Shown here piece by piece: positions 26,549 through 34,612 of a DNA stretch of 64,000 nucleotides (its first letter is position 1; every line of letters starts with the position of its first letter). Made by a program: the position numbers and the translations under genes. Origin of the DNA: Streptomyces sp. NBC_01408 (lineage in GTDB: Bacteria > Actinomycetota > Actinomycetes > Streptomycetales > Streptomycetaceae); contig NZ_JAPEPJ010000002.1 in NCBI RefSeq assembly GCF_026340255.1, positions 682,001 to 746,000 on the forward strand, read 5' to 3'. The notes beneath the pieces were generated by a model. That model did not search any database. It saw nothing but the letters and a program-made list of their open reading frames with translations, and was not told the origin of the DNA.

Positions 26549-28177
26549 ATGGCACCCAAGGCAGGTACTCCCGCGAAGTCGGCGACTGCGAGGGTCGTCC
26601 TGCTGACACTCGCGTCCGGGCAGTTCCTGATGGCGCTCGACAGCTCCGTCATGAACGTCTCCATCGCGGCGGTGGCCGAAGACGTGGGCACGACCGTGAC
26701 CGGGATCCAGGGCGCGATCACGGCATACACCCTCGTGATGGCGATGTTCATGATCCCCGGCGGCAAGGTCGGCGCGCTCATCGGCCACAAGCGGGCGTTC
26801 CTGATCGGCTGCGTGATCTACGGTTGCGGATCCCTGATCACCGCCCTGGCCCCGAACCTGACCGTGCTGCTGCTGGGCTGGTCGTTCCTCGAGGGCATCG
26901 GAGCCGCACTCATCCTGCCCGCGATCGTCGCGCTGGTCGCCGGCAACTTCGCCGCGGAACGCCGTCCGGCCGCCTACGGACTGGTCGCCGCCTCAGGAGC
27001 CGTGGCGATCGCGGTCGGCCCGCTCATCGGGGGCGTCGCGACGACGTACTTCTCCTGGCGCTGGGTCTTCGCCGGTGAGGTCCTGATCGTGCTCGGCATC
27101 CTGGTGCTCGGCCGCCGCGTCGCCGACTCGCCGGTCGACAGTCGCCCGCGCATCGACCTCGTCGGCGTCGTGCTGTCCGCCCTCGGGCTCGGGCTCTTCG
27201 TCTACGGCGTACTCCGCGCGGGCGAATGGGGCTGGTTCCGGCCGAAGCCCGACGCGCCCGCCTGGCTCGGGATCTCGCTGGTCGTGTGGCTGTTGCTGGC
27301 GGGCCTGCTCCTGATCCGGCTCTTCCTGCACTGGGAGGCCCGCCTCGTGGAGCAGCACAAGGAGCCGCTGTTGGACCCGGCCCTGCTGCAGAACCGGCAG
27401 CTCACCGGCGGCCTGACGATGTTCTTCTTCCAGTACCTCGTCCAGATGGGCGTGTTCTTCGTCGTACCGCTGTACCTGTCGGTCGCACTGGGCCTGTCCG
27501 CGCTCCAGACCGGTGCACGCATCCTGCCGCTCTCCCTGACCCTGCTGGCTGCCGCGATCCTGATCCCGCGCCTCCTGCCGGACGCCTCTCCGCGGCGGGT
27601 GGTGCGGCTCGGCGTCCTCGCGCTGCTCGCGGGCGCCGTGGCACTGCTGGCCGCGATCGACGCGGACGCGGGTCCGGAGATCGTCACCGTCCCGCTCCTG
27701 CTGATCGGGTTCGGTATGGGAGCGATGGCCTCCCAGCTCGGGGCGGTCACCGTGTCCGCGGTGCCGGACAAGCGGAGCCCGGAGGTCGGCGGCGTCCAGA
27801 ACGCCGTCACCAACCTCGGTTCCTCGATCGGAACGGCACTGGCCGGGTCACTCATGATCGCCGCGCTCACCGCCTCGTTCCTGACCAACATCGAGCAGAA
27901 TCCCGCCATCCCGGCCGAGGTCACGAGCCAGGCGACCGTCGAGCTCCAGAGCGGCGTGCCGTTCGTGTCGGACGCCCAGCTCGAGGCCGCCTTGGACGAG
28001 GCGGGCACAAGCCCGGAGGTGGCCTCGGCCGCGCTCGACGCGAACGCCGCGGCGAGGCTCGACGGCGTGCGCGCCGCACTCGCGATCCTCGCCCTCGCCG
28101 CCCTCATCGCGTTGTTCTTCACCCAGCGGATCCCGACGACCCAGTCACGCTCGACCGAATCGGGCGTCAGCCTGTGA
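26549..28177 (+). CDS. MFS transporter, DHA2-type (copy 2)
   Basis: This 542-aa protein has 14 helices; the N-terminal core (LASGQFLMALDSSVMNVSI) has the DHA2 motif D1, followed by GGKVGALIGHKRAF (motif A) and ASGAVAIAVGPLIGG (motif C). The start at 26549 has no obvious Shine-Dalgarno sequence, so it may be leaderless. The C-terminus adds an extracytoplasmic loop (about residues 445-500) before the last helix. Its last 11 bases overlap the convergent GAP-family gene. Likely an exporter of small toxic molecules; substrate unknown. Confidence 0.85.
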   Translation: MAPKAGTPAKSATARVVLLTLASGQFLMALDSSVMNVSIAAVAEDVGTTVTGIQGAITAYTLVMAMFMIPGGKVGALIGHKRAFLIGCVIYGCGSLITALAPNLTVLLLGWSFLEGIGAALILPAIVALVAGNFAAERRPAAYGLVAASGAVAIAVGPLIGGVATTYFSWRWVFAGEVLIVLGILVLGRRVADSPVDSRPRIDLVGVVLSALGLGLFVYGVLRAGEWGWFRPKPDAPAWLGISLVVWLLLAGLLLIRLFLHWEARLVEQHKEPLLDPALLQNRQLTGGLTMFFFQYLVQMGVFFVVPLYLSVALGLSALQTGARILPLSLTLLAAAILIPRLLPDASPRRVVRLGVLALLAGAVALLAAIDADAGPEIVTVPLLLIGFGMGAMASQLGAVTVSAVPDKRSPEVGGVQNAVTNLGSSIGTALAGSLMIAALTASFLTNIEQNPAIPAEVTSQATVELQSGVPFVSDAQLEAALDEAGTSPEVASAALDANAAARLDGVRAALAILALAALIALFFTQRIPTTQSRSTESGVSL

Positions 28178-28856
28178 GCTGGTAGAGGCTCCTGCCGACG
28201 AGCCACAGTCCGAGGACGAGGCAGGTGACCACGATCGCCGGATCCTTGTGGGCGTCGAGCCAGGCGCGCAAGGCGGTCAGGCCGAGCTGGGCCTTCTCCG
28301 GTGAGAACACCATGTACAGCTCCATGGCCAGCAGGCAGGAGGTGGCCAGGAGGCAGAAGGCCATGAGGGCCAGAAAGGACCCGCCGTGGGAGAGATCGGC
28401 CTGCACGACGGTGGCGGCGGCGGCGCCGACCATCCCCCAGGGCTGAAGGAGCACGGCAAGCGCTGCCGCCGACCATCCGGTGGCGTCGTCCATGCGTGAC
28501 GACAGCGAAGTCCCGGAAGCCTCCGGCTGCTCCTCCTCGGCGGGTACCGGCGCCGTGGCGGTACGGCGGCGCCGACGGCGCCTGTGCTCGCTGTAGACGA
28601 TCAGGCTCACACCGATGAGCAGCGTGGCGGCGAGTGCCGCGATGGAGGGTGGGGAACGGGGTGGTGGCGGCTCCCCGCCGGTGAGGAGCAGAACGATGGC
28701 GATGACGGCCACGAGGCAGGCCAGCCAGCCAAGGATGAAGGCCAACCCCTTCCGCACCCCGCGGGATGCGGAGACGACCAGGACGAAGGCCATGATCGGC
28801 AAGGGGAAGAGCGTGACGGCCAAGCCGATGACAAGCAGGTCAAGCACCATGGCCAC
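28167..28856 (-). CDS. GAP/Sap family membrane protein (SfLAP-like)
   Basis: This 229-aa protein has six predicted helices split three and three by a charged loop (EHRRRRRRRTATAPVPAEEEQPEASG). The opening MVLDLLVIGLAVTLFPLPIMAFVLVV and GVRKGLAFILGWLACL pattern fits the GAP (peptidoglycolipid-addressing) family, linked in mycobacteria to export of lipids across the membrane. GTG 28856 or ATG 28850 may be the start. It lies head-on against the MFS gene. Confidence 0.75.
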   Translation of the reverse strand: MAMVLDLLVIGLAVTLFPLPIMAFVLVVSASRGVRKGLAFILGWLACLVAVIAIVLLLTGGEPPPPRSPPSIAALAATLLIGVSLIVYSEHRRRRRRRTATAPVPAEEEQPEASGTSLSSRMDDATGWSAAALAVLLQPWGMVGAAAATVVQADLSHGGSFLALMAFCLLATSCLLAMELYMVFSPEKAQLGLTALRAWLDAHKDPAIVVTCLVLGLWLVGRSLYQLTG

Positions 28857-28901
28857 GCACCCCGCGCCTGTGCTGCGTCCCCGTCGGCAGGAAGGGGGTC
28901 C

Positions 28902-29315
28902 TCAGGAGGCGAGGACCTTGGCCTTGGCCTGCTCGTACTCGGCTGCCGTGATGTCGCCGTGGTTCTTGAGCTCGGCGAGCCGGGACAGTTCGTCGGCTCG
29001 GCTCGTGGGGCTGGCGCTCTCGCGTACGTAGGAACGGAAGGCCTGCTCGGACTGCTCGGCCCGCCTCAGCTCGCGTTCGCCCATGCTGCGCCCTCGGGCG
29101 ATCAGGTAGACGAACACGCCCAAGAAGGGGAGCAGGACGACGAAGGCGGTCCATCCTGCCTTTCCCCAGCCGTTCAGCTCGTCGTCTCGGAAGATGTCAC
29201 CGATGACGCGGAAGAGCAGCATGAACCAGAGCAGCCAGATGAAGAACAGCATCATGGTCCAGAAAACGTCCAGCAGTGGGTAGTCCGCTGCCAGATCGAG
29301 CGTCGCGCCGTTCAT
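28902..29315 (-). CDS. Membrane protein with PLD-nuclease-N-like region and SHOCT domain
   Basis: This 137-aa protein has two helices (VFWTMMLFFIWLLWFMLLF and AGWTAFVVLLPFLGVFVYLI) and a cytosolic C-terminus ending in a SHOCT motif (ELSRLAELKNHGDITAAEYEQAKAKVL), a short oligomerisation helix pair. The GGAG in GACAGGAGACCGGCC precedes the ATG. It is a common stress-associated small membrane protein in actinobacteria; the function is unknown. Confidence 0.85.
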   Translation of the reverse strand: MNGATLDLAADYPLLDVFWTMMLFFIWLLWFMLLFRVIGDIFRDDELNGWGKAGWTAFVVLLPFLGVFVYLIARGRSMGERELRRAEQSEQAFRSYVRESASPTSRADELSRLAELKNHGDITAAEYEQAKAKVLAS

Positions 29316-29404
29316 GGCCGGTCTCCTGTCGGTGGGGGGCGTCGGGGCGTGGCTCCCTTTTCCAGTCGACGCTTCATGCCAGTGCGTCCACCCCCCGGGT
29401 ACGG

Positions 29405-29418
29405 CCGTTCCGGAACGG
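29405..29418. promoter_or_regulatory. 14-bp perfect palindrome in a 282-bp spacer
   Basis: CCGTTCCGGAACGG lies in the intergenic region between the divergent SHOCT gene and the P-loop kinase gene. It could be an operator for a dimeric regulator. GC-rich DNA makes short palindromes common, so this is weak. Confidence 0.3.
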
Positions 29419-29597
29419 GTGACAGCTGGACTGCAACTTCATTCTGGCGGCCCCTGCCGGTTATCGCCACGCAGGCGGGGGCCGAGTGGCGGGCGCTGAG
29501 AACCATCAGCGGCTCTGCCCGTTGCGACCACCGTCCCTCGGGGGACGCGCCGAGTATTTACGATCACCCGAGTCGTCGCCCGGGATACGGTCTTCAT

Positions 29598-30143
29598 GTG
29601 ATCTACCTGATTGGCGGCCCGCCCCGGGTGGGCAAGAGCACCCTCGCGTGGATGCTGCTGGACCGCGAGGGCCTCCCCGGATGCCCGACCGATGCTCTGG
29701 TGTCGATGTTGCAGCGCGCTGCCCCCGAGCACGGCGTGCGGCACGGTACGCATCCGGACAAGGCAGTGCTCGCGCAGCCGTTCCTCATCGAGTTCATCCG
29801 TGCGGCCGCGGAGGCTCTTGACGACACCGATCCCCAAGACGGCTATGTGGTCGAGGGCGACATCGTCACCCCGGCGGCGGCCGCGGCCGCGGCCGGTCTC
29901 GGGATTCCGCTGACCTCAGTCTTCCTCGGAAACACGAAGCTGACCCCCGAACACCTGCGGGCCTCCCCGGACTGGCTCGAAGGAGCCGATGACACCACCT
30001 ACCGGGAGATCGCCGGGTGGGTCAGGGAGCGGAGCACTGCCCTGCGCGAGGCGTGTGCGGCCGGCGGGCACGTTTACGTCGACTTGGGGACCGGCTACAC
30101 GCAGGGCATCGAGCGGGCCTACTCGGCGCTGCTGGCTTCGTAG
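29598..30143 (+). CDS. P-loop kinase-like protein
   Basis: This 181-aa cytosolic protein has an N-terminal Walker A, GGPPRVGKST, and later VVEGDIVTP (a D-rich loop resembling Walker B). It contains LTPEHLRASPDW, a substrate-binding-like segment, and VYVDLGTGY near the C-terminus. It resembles adenylate/cytidylate or 2-phosphoglycerate kinase-like folds, but no diagnostic lid motif is seen. The GTG is chosen because the following VIYLIGGPP is the usual beta strand before the P-loop. No good ribosome binding site is visible. Confidence 0.65.
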   Translation: MIYLIGGPPRVGKSTLAWMLLDREGLPGCPTDALVSMLQRAAPEHGVRHGTHPDKAVLAQPFLIEFIRAAAEALDDTDPQDGYVVEGDIVTPAAAAAAAGLGIPLTSVFLGNTKLTPEHLRASPDWLEGADDTTYREIAGWVRERSTALREACAAGGHVYVDLGTGYTQGIERAYSALLAS

Positions 30144-30313
30144 TGGACCGTGCGCATCGGGACGGTGAAGCCCGGTTGGCGGCGTCCGGCCTGATGTACA
30201 GGCAGGTGGGCGTGGTGACTTGAGGGCTATGCCCAGCGTGAAAGGCCCACCGTGGCGGCGGGGTACGTGGTGAGGATGAAGGGGATGAGGCCCCTCGCCC
30301 CCTTGGAGTCACC

Positions 30314-31600
30314 GTGCCCCTGAGTCCGACCCGGATGATCCGCGCCTCGCCGTACTGGCCGGTGATCGCCCACTCGACGCTGCGCCGGCTGTTACCGGGG
30401 TTCACCGTCTCGTCCCTCGGCGACGGCATGGCCGTGGTCGCCGTGAGCTGGCTGGCGATCGAGCTCGCACCGGCGGCGGAACGCGGAACGTGGGTCGCGC
30501 TGGCCGCGGCTGCCTACACGCTCTCGGGTTCTGTGGGCGCACTCGTCCTGGGAAGGTTCCTGCGGAGCCGCTCCCCCGCCCAACTGGTCGGCTGCGACGC
30601 CCTGCTGCGAGCCACGGCCCTGGGCGCGATCCCCGTGTGCCACGCCTTCGGGGTGCTCGGCGTCGAGCTGTACGTCGCGCTGCTCGCGGTCTCTTCCGTC
30701 CTGCACTCGTGGGGCCAGGCCGGCATCTACACCATCCTGTCCCGGCTGCTTCCGGAGCGTGACCACCTGGCGGGGAACGCCGTCTTCTCCGGCATCGGTT
30801 CACTGGCGACCGTCTTCGGCCCGCCCCTCGCGGGCGCCCTCATCGTCTGGGGCGATGCGGCGACGGTGATCGCCGTCGACGCGGCGACGTTCCTCGTGCT
30901 CGCCGTCACGTTCCTCATCGGCGTTCCGCGGGACACCGCACCGGCACCGGAGAACGGCGGCTCACGCACTGCCGGCTTCGCCGTCATCCGTCGCACACCG
31001 GCCCTGCTCGGACTGCTCGGCCTGAGTTTCGCCTTCTTCTTCCTCTTCGGCCCCGTGTACGTGGCACTGCCGCTGCACGTCTCGGACGACCTGGGCGGAT
31101 CCGCCGCCCTGCTGGCCGCCTTCTACACCGCCTTCGGCGTGGGCGCCGTCCTCGGCTCCGTCGTGACCGGTTACCTGAGCCGGCTGCCGATGTGGCCGGT
31201 GACGACCGGCATCGTCATCGCCTTCGGCTTCTTCCTGCTCCCGGCCGGCCTGGGAGCGCCGACGTGGGCGGCCGTTGCCGGCTTCGCCGTCGCCGGGCTG
31301 CTCTGGCCTCCGTACGCCTCGCTCTCCACCGCCCTCTTCCAGCGCTCGGCCCCCCGCGAGCTGCTCCCTCAGGTCTTGGCGGCGAGCTCAGCGGTCCGGG
31401 TGCTCTCGGTCCCGCTGGGCACGGCGCTCGGCGGCCCGCTGGTCGCCGCGCTCGGAGCCCAGGGGACCCTGTCGGCCTCCGCCGTCTCGATCACCGTTCT
31501 CGGCCTGGCCGCCGCTTGCGCCGCTCACGGGGCGAGCCGGAAGCCGGTTCACCCCGCAGCGGGTTCACAAGCGGGCCCCGAGCGGGTCAGGGGACAGTGA
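30314..31600 (+). CDS. MFS transporter (12-helix, MacB/EntS-like exporter) with a TTA codon
   Basis: This 428-aa protein has about 12 helices (PGFTVSSLGDGMAVVAVSWL; LLPERDHLAGNAVFSGIGSLA). It resembles MFS exporters of the EntS/multidrug type. GTG 30314 follows GGAG. Codon 27 is TTA (30392-30394, in CGG CTG TTA CCG), so translation may depend on the bldA tRNA. Its last 14 bases overlap the convergent Tat-secreted protein gene. Confidence 0.82.
   Translation: MPLSPTRMIRASPYWPVIAHSTLRRLLPGFTVSSLGDGMAVVAVSWLAIELAPAAERGTWVALAAAAYTLSGSVGALVLGRFLRSRSPAQLVGCDALLRATALGAIPVCHAFGVLGVELYVALLAVSSVLHSWGQAGIYTILSRLLPERDHLAGNAVFSGIGSLATVFGPPLAGALIVWGDAATVIAVDAATFLVLAVTFLIGVPRDTAPAPENGGSRTAGFAVIRRTPALLGLLGLSFAFFFLFGPVYVALPLHVSDDLGGSAALLAAFYTAFGVGAVLGSVVTGYLSRLPMWPVTTGIVIAFGFFLLPAGLGAPTWAAVAGFAVAGLLWPPYASLSTALFQRSAPRELLPQVLAASSAVRVLSVPLGTALGGPLVAALGAQGTLSASAVSITVLGLAAACAAHGASRKPVHPAAGSQAGPERVRGQ
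30392..30394 (+). promoter_or_regulatory. TTA leucine codon in an MFS gene
   Basis: Codon 27 of the transporter, in a gene otherwise using G/C-ending leucine codons. Possible bldA control. Confidence 0.75.
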
Positions 31601-32489
31601 CGATGAGCACCTGGCCGTGGGCGGACAGGTGTTGTGCGTCCTCCATGCTGGTGACCCAGCTGGTGAGGGCGTACCGGCCCCGGTCAAGGGGCATCTCGAT
31701 GACCGCGCTGCGGCCCGGGGAGAGCGGTGGGGTGCCCAGCTGCGTGGCGAGGTCGAAGGGCTCGGGCGTGTTCCGGGGGTCCCGGAAGTACGCCTGGATG
31801 TGGGCCTCGGTGACGGAGTCGTCCGTGAGCGGGTACACCGCGAGCTCGTCGACCTGTCCGCGCATCGCGTTGACGTAGCGCAGGGGCCGCTCCCGGTGGA
31901 TGCGGCCCTCCAGGACGAAGCGCGGGCCTCGCGCGGTGTCGACGGCGGTGACGGTGGCGGACGGGCGCGGGCCCCCGGCGCCGGCGTCGTCCGCCGCGTG
32001 GACGAGGAGCGGGCGGACGTACTCTTCGCCGGGGAGGGGGTTGCGTCCGATGTAAGGCCCCTCGAAGTCCTTGTACTCCAGGACGAGGTATCGGCCGGGG
32101 CGCAGCCACGCGGTGAAGGACGACTGCGAACCGCGCACCGCCATGGCGCCGCCGAGCAGCTCGGCGTCGGCCATCAGATCCTTGGACGCCCGGATGACGT
32201 CCTGCGGGCCCTCCTTTTCGAAGACGTCGCGCAGGTGCCTGCGGAACGCGGCCTCTCCGATGCCGGGGCGGAGTCGGGCGACGCCGACGATGCCGGTACG
32301 GGTACTGGTCGTCCGCACCTGGAAGGTCACCGCGCCGGCGGTCGCGGTCACCGGCGCGCTGAACCCGTCCTCGCCGGTCACGACGTCGAGCGGCTCCGGC
32401 CGCCGCTGCGGCGCTGCGGCGCCGATGAGCGCGACAACTCCCGTCGCCGCACCGGCGGTCAGAAGACGGCGCCTGGTCCACTTGCTCAT
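31587..32489 (-). CDS. Tat-exported protein of unknown function
   Basis: This 300-aa protein has a twin-arginine signal (SKWTRRRLLTAGAATGVVALIG). The mature part is beta-rich with repeated domain-like segments (APVTATAGAVTFQVRTTSTRTGIVGVARLRPG and DDSVTEAHIQAYF), with no enzyme motif recognised. An AGAGGAG ribosome binding site precedes the ATG. Neighbours are the MFS exporter (convergent) and the membrane serine hydrolase (upstream, same strand, 73 bp away). Function unknown. Confidence 0.75.
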   Translation of the reverse strand: MSKWTRRRLLTAGAATGVVALIGAAAPQRRPEPLDVVTGEDGFSAPVTATAGAVTFQVRTTSTRTGIVGVARLRPGIGEAAFRRHLRDVFEKEGPQDVIRASKDLMADAELLGGAMAVRGSQSSFTAWLRPGRYLVLEYKDFEGPYIGRNPLPGEEYVRPLLVHAADDAGAGGPRPSATVTAVDTARGPRFVLEGRIHRERPLRYVNAMRGQVDELAVYPLTDDSVTEAHIQAYFRDPRNTPEPFDLATQLGTPPLSPGRSAVIEMPLDRGRYALTSWVTSMEDAQHLSAHGQVLIVTVP

Positions 32490-32562
32490 GATCTGCTCCT
32501 CTGCTTGCTGTGGCTACGGATGGTCGTCTGTCTCATACGGGTTGCTGTCGCGTGGCGAGGGG

Positions 32563-34497
32563 TCACCGGGCAAGCCAGGCGAACGGGCCGCCCACCAGGT
32601 GGTACTGGAGCAGCATGCTCGCCGTCGCGACCGCGCCCGCCGCTGTGACGGTGAACAGGATGCGGCTGGTGACGCTCCACCAGCCGCGGAGCCAGGCCGC
32701 GATCGCCCCCGCCACCACCCCCAGCGTCAACGGCACGAGCGCCGTGCCCAGCATCGTCACGGCAGACAGCGGCGGCGATCCCAGCGGCACCGTCTCCATC
32801 ATCGCGTTGCCGTCCGAGACGACAGCCGCGAGCGCGGCCGTGAACGCGGCCGCGACCAGCCCGGCCGCCACGGCCGTGGCCCGCGCGGCCCGCGCCGCGG
32901 GAGGGTGCGGGGCCCCACCCCGAAGCCGCCGTACCAGGAAGGCTGCGGGAAAGGCGATCACGCCGAGTACCAGCACGCCCACACCGCTTCCCAGCAATCC
33001 CAAGTGCAGCGGCGGTGATTGACGCCATGTCAGCTTCTCGTACGCAGTCGACGGCATGGCCGATGAGACGAGCGTCCCGCCCTCGGTGAAGGCGAGCGTC
33101 GCGCGGTTTCCGCCGCGCTCTTGGAACAGGCCGTCGCCGAGCGCGAGCCAGCTCTGTTCGGGGCGGCCGGGGTCGAGGGAGAGCCCGGTGGTGCGCAGGC
33201 CGCCCCTGCCGTCCTCCTCGACCGTGACACCCGAGACCAGGCCCTCCACCGCCATGAGGGTGGTGCGGCTGACCCGAGCCGGGCGGTGGGTGCCGGTGTA
33301 GGAGTGGAGGGAGGAGTGGAGGGAGGGATCGGTCGCGGCGCCGGGGGCGGCGGACGGGGGTCCGTCCGGGACGAGGGCGTCCACGATCCGGTTGATCAGG
33401 TCCTTGCCGTCCCAGGAGGCGCGTCCGTCCGTGCCGTCGCCGTTGAAGACGACGAACACCCCCACGTCGTGGCCCGGGACGAGCAGCAGGTTGGAGTGGA
33501 AGCCGGGGATGTCGCCGTCCTTGAACCAGCCGGTGGTCCCACCGCGCCGCCACTCCTCGAATCCGTAGCCGAGGCCGGGCAGACGCGGATCCTGCCGGTA
33601 GTGCACCTGCTGCATGAGCCGGTTCGCCGGTGTGTCGTCGGTGAGCTGCCCGGTCATCCAGCGGCCCATGTCGGCGGCGGTGCTGACGGCGCCGGGACCG
33701 GCCGGGCTCCATGCCCCGTACTGGCCCTTGTCCTGTGTCCAGCCGGATGTGCCGCTGGGGCGGTAGCCGCGGGCGAGGTCGGCTGCGATCGGGGCCGGCG
33801 GCGGCTGGGCGAAGGTGGAACGCGTCATGCCCAGGGGCTGGAGGACGTGCTCGTCGACGTACGCGGGGAAGGACTGGCCGGAGGCATCGGCGACGAGCTG
33901 ACCCGCCAGCGCGTATCCGTAGTTGTCGTAGGCGGCCGTCGCGCCCGGGGCACGGACCCGGGGCGGACGGCGCGTCACGAGGCTTTCGGCAAGCGGTTCG
34001 ACGTCCTTCGCGCTGGTCCTGTTGCGGCCGACGAGGTCGGTGTCGAAGCCGGCGGTGTGGGTGAGGAGCTGGTCCAGGGTGACGGGGCGTCCGGGGTACG
34101 TGTCGGGGACGGTGACCGCACGGAGGTAGTCGTTGACGTCTGCCGCCGGGTCGACCTCGCCCTTGGCGGCGAGCTGGGAAGCGGCCTGTGCCGTGAACAG
34201 CTTGGCGAGTGAGCCGAGGAAGAAGGTGGTGCGGTGCGGGTCGACCGGGGTTCGGGTGCGGACGTCGGCGACGCCGTAGCCCTTGGCCAGGACGGTCCGG
34301 CCGCCGGATACGACGGTGACGGCCGCGCCGGGGATGCGGTCGTCCTGGAGGTAGTCGGCGACGGCGGTGTCGACGAGGGAGTCGAGACGGGGCGGAGCGG
34401 CCGCGTGAGCGGGGGCCGTGACGGAAATCAGCGCGGCGGAGGTGATCGTGACAGTGGCGGCCATCGTGGTGAGGGTCCGTATCGACGTCGTACGCAT
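32563..34497 (-). CDS. Secreted, membrane-anchored serine hydrolase (beta-lactamase/DD-peptidase family)
   Basis: This 644-aa protein has an N-terminal signal (MAATVTITSAALISVTAPAHA). A class C-type serine hydrolase domain follows with S96-LA-K99 (GSLAK) and Y190-D-N192 (AYDNYGYALAG) as catalytic motifs, then a linker with TLHSSLHS and three to four C-terminal membrane helices (GLLGSGVGVLVLGVIAF and following). This fits low-molecular-weight penicillin-binding-protein-like esterases. The start at 34497 is the first Met; a Met at residue 12 is an alternative. It diverges from the histidine kinase gene. Confidence 0.85.
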   Translation of the reverse strand: MRTTSIRTLTTMAATVTITSAALISVTAPAHAAAPPRLDSLVDTAVADYLQDDRIPGAAVTVVSGGRTVLAKGYGVADVRTRTPVDPHRTTFFLGSLAKLFTAQAASQLAAKGEVDPAADVNDYLRAVTVPDTYPGRPVTLDQLLTHTAGFDTDLVGRNRTSAKDVEPLAESLVTRRPPRVRAPGATAAYDNYGYALAGQLVADASGQSFPAYVDEHVLQPLGMTRSTFAQPPPAPIAADLARGYRPSGTSGWTQDKGQYGAWSPAGPGAVSTAADMGRWMTGQLTDDTPANRLMQQVHYRQDPRLPGLGYGFEEWRRGGTTGWFKDGDIPGFHSNLLLVPGHDVGVFVVFNGDGTDGRASWDGKDLINRIVDALVPDGPPSAAPGAATDPSLHSSLHSYTGTHRPARVSRTTLMAVEGLVSGVTVEEDGRGGLRTTGLSLDPGRPEQSWLALGDGLFQERGGNRATLAFTEGGTLVSSAMPSTAYEKLTWRQSPPLHLGLLGSGVGVLVLGVIAFPAAFLVRRLRGGAPHPPAARAARATAVAAGLVAAAFTAALAAVVSDGNAMMETVPLGSPPLSAVTMLGTALVPLTLGVVAGAIAAWLRGWWSVTSRILFTVTAAGAVATASMLLQYHLVGGPFAWLAR

Positions 34498-34612
34498 ACC
34501 TCGACGATCTCGCCCGGGGGTGGGTCGGCGGCAGTGCGAGGCACATCGGCCGATGTGTATTCCGCATGGGTGGGGCGGGCGTGGTGCACAGGCGTGCGTC
34601 TAACGTGACCTC

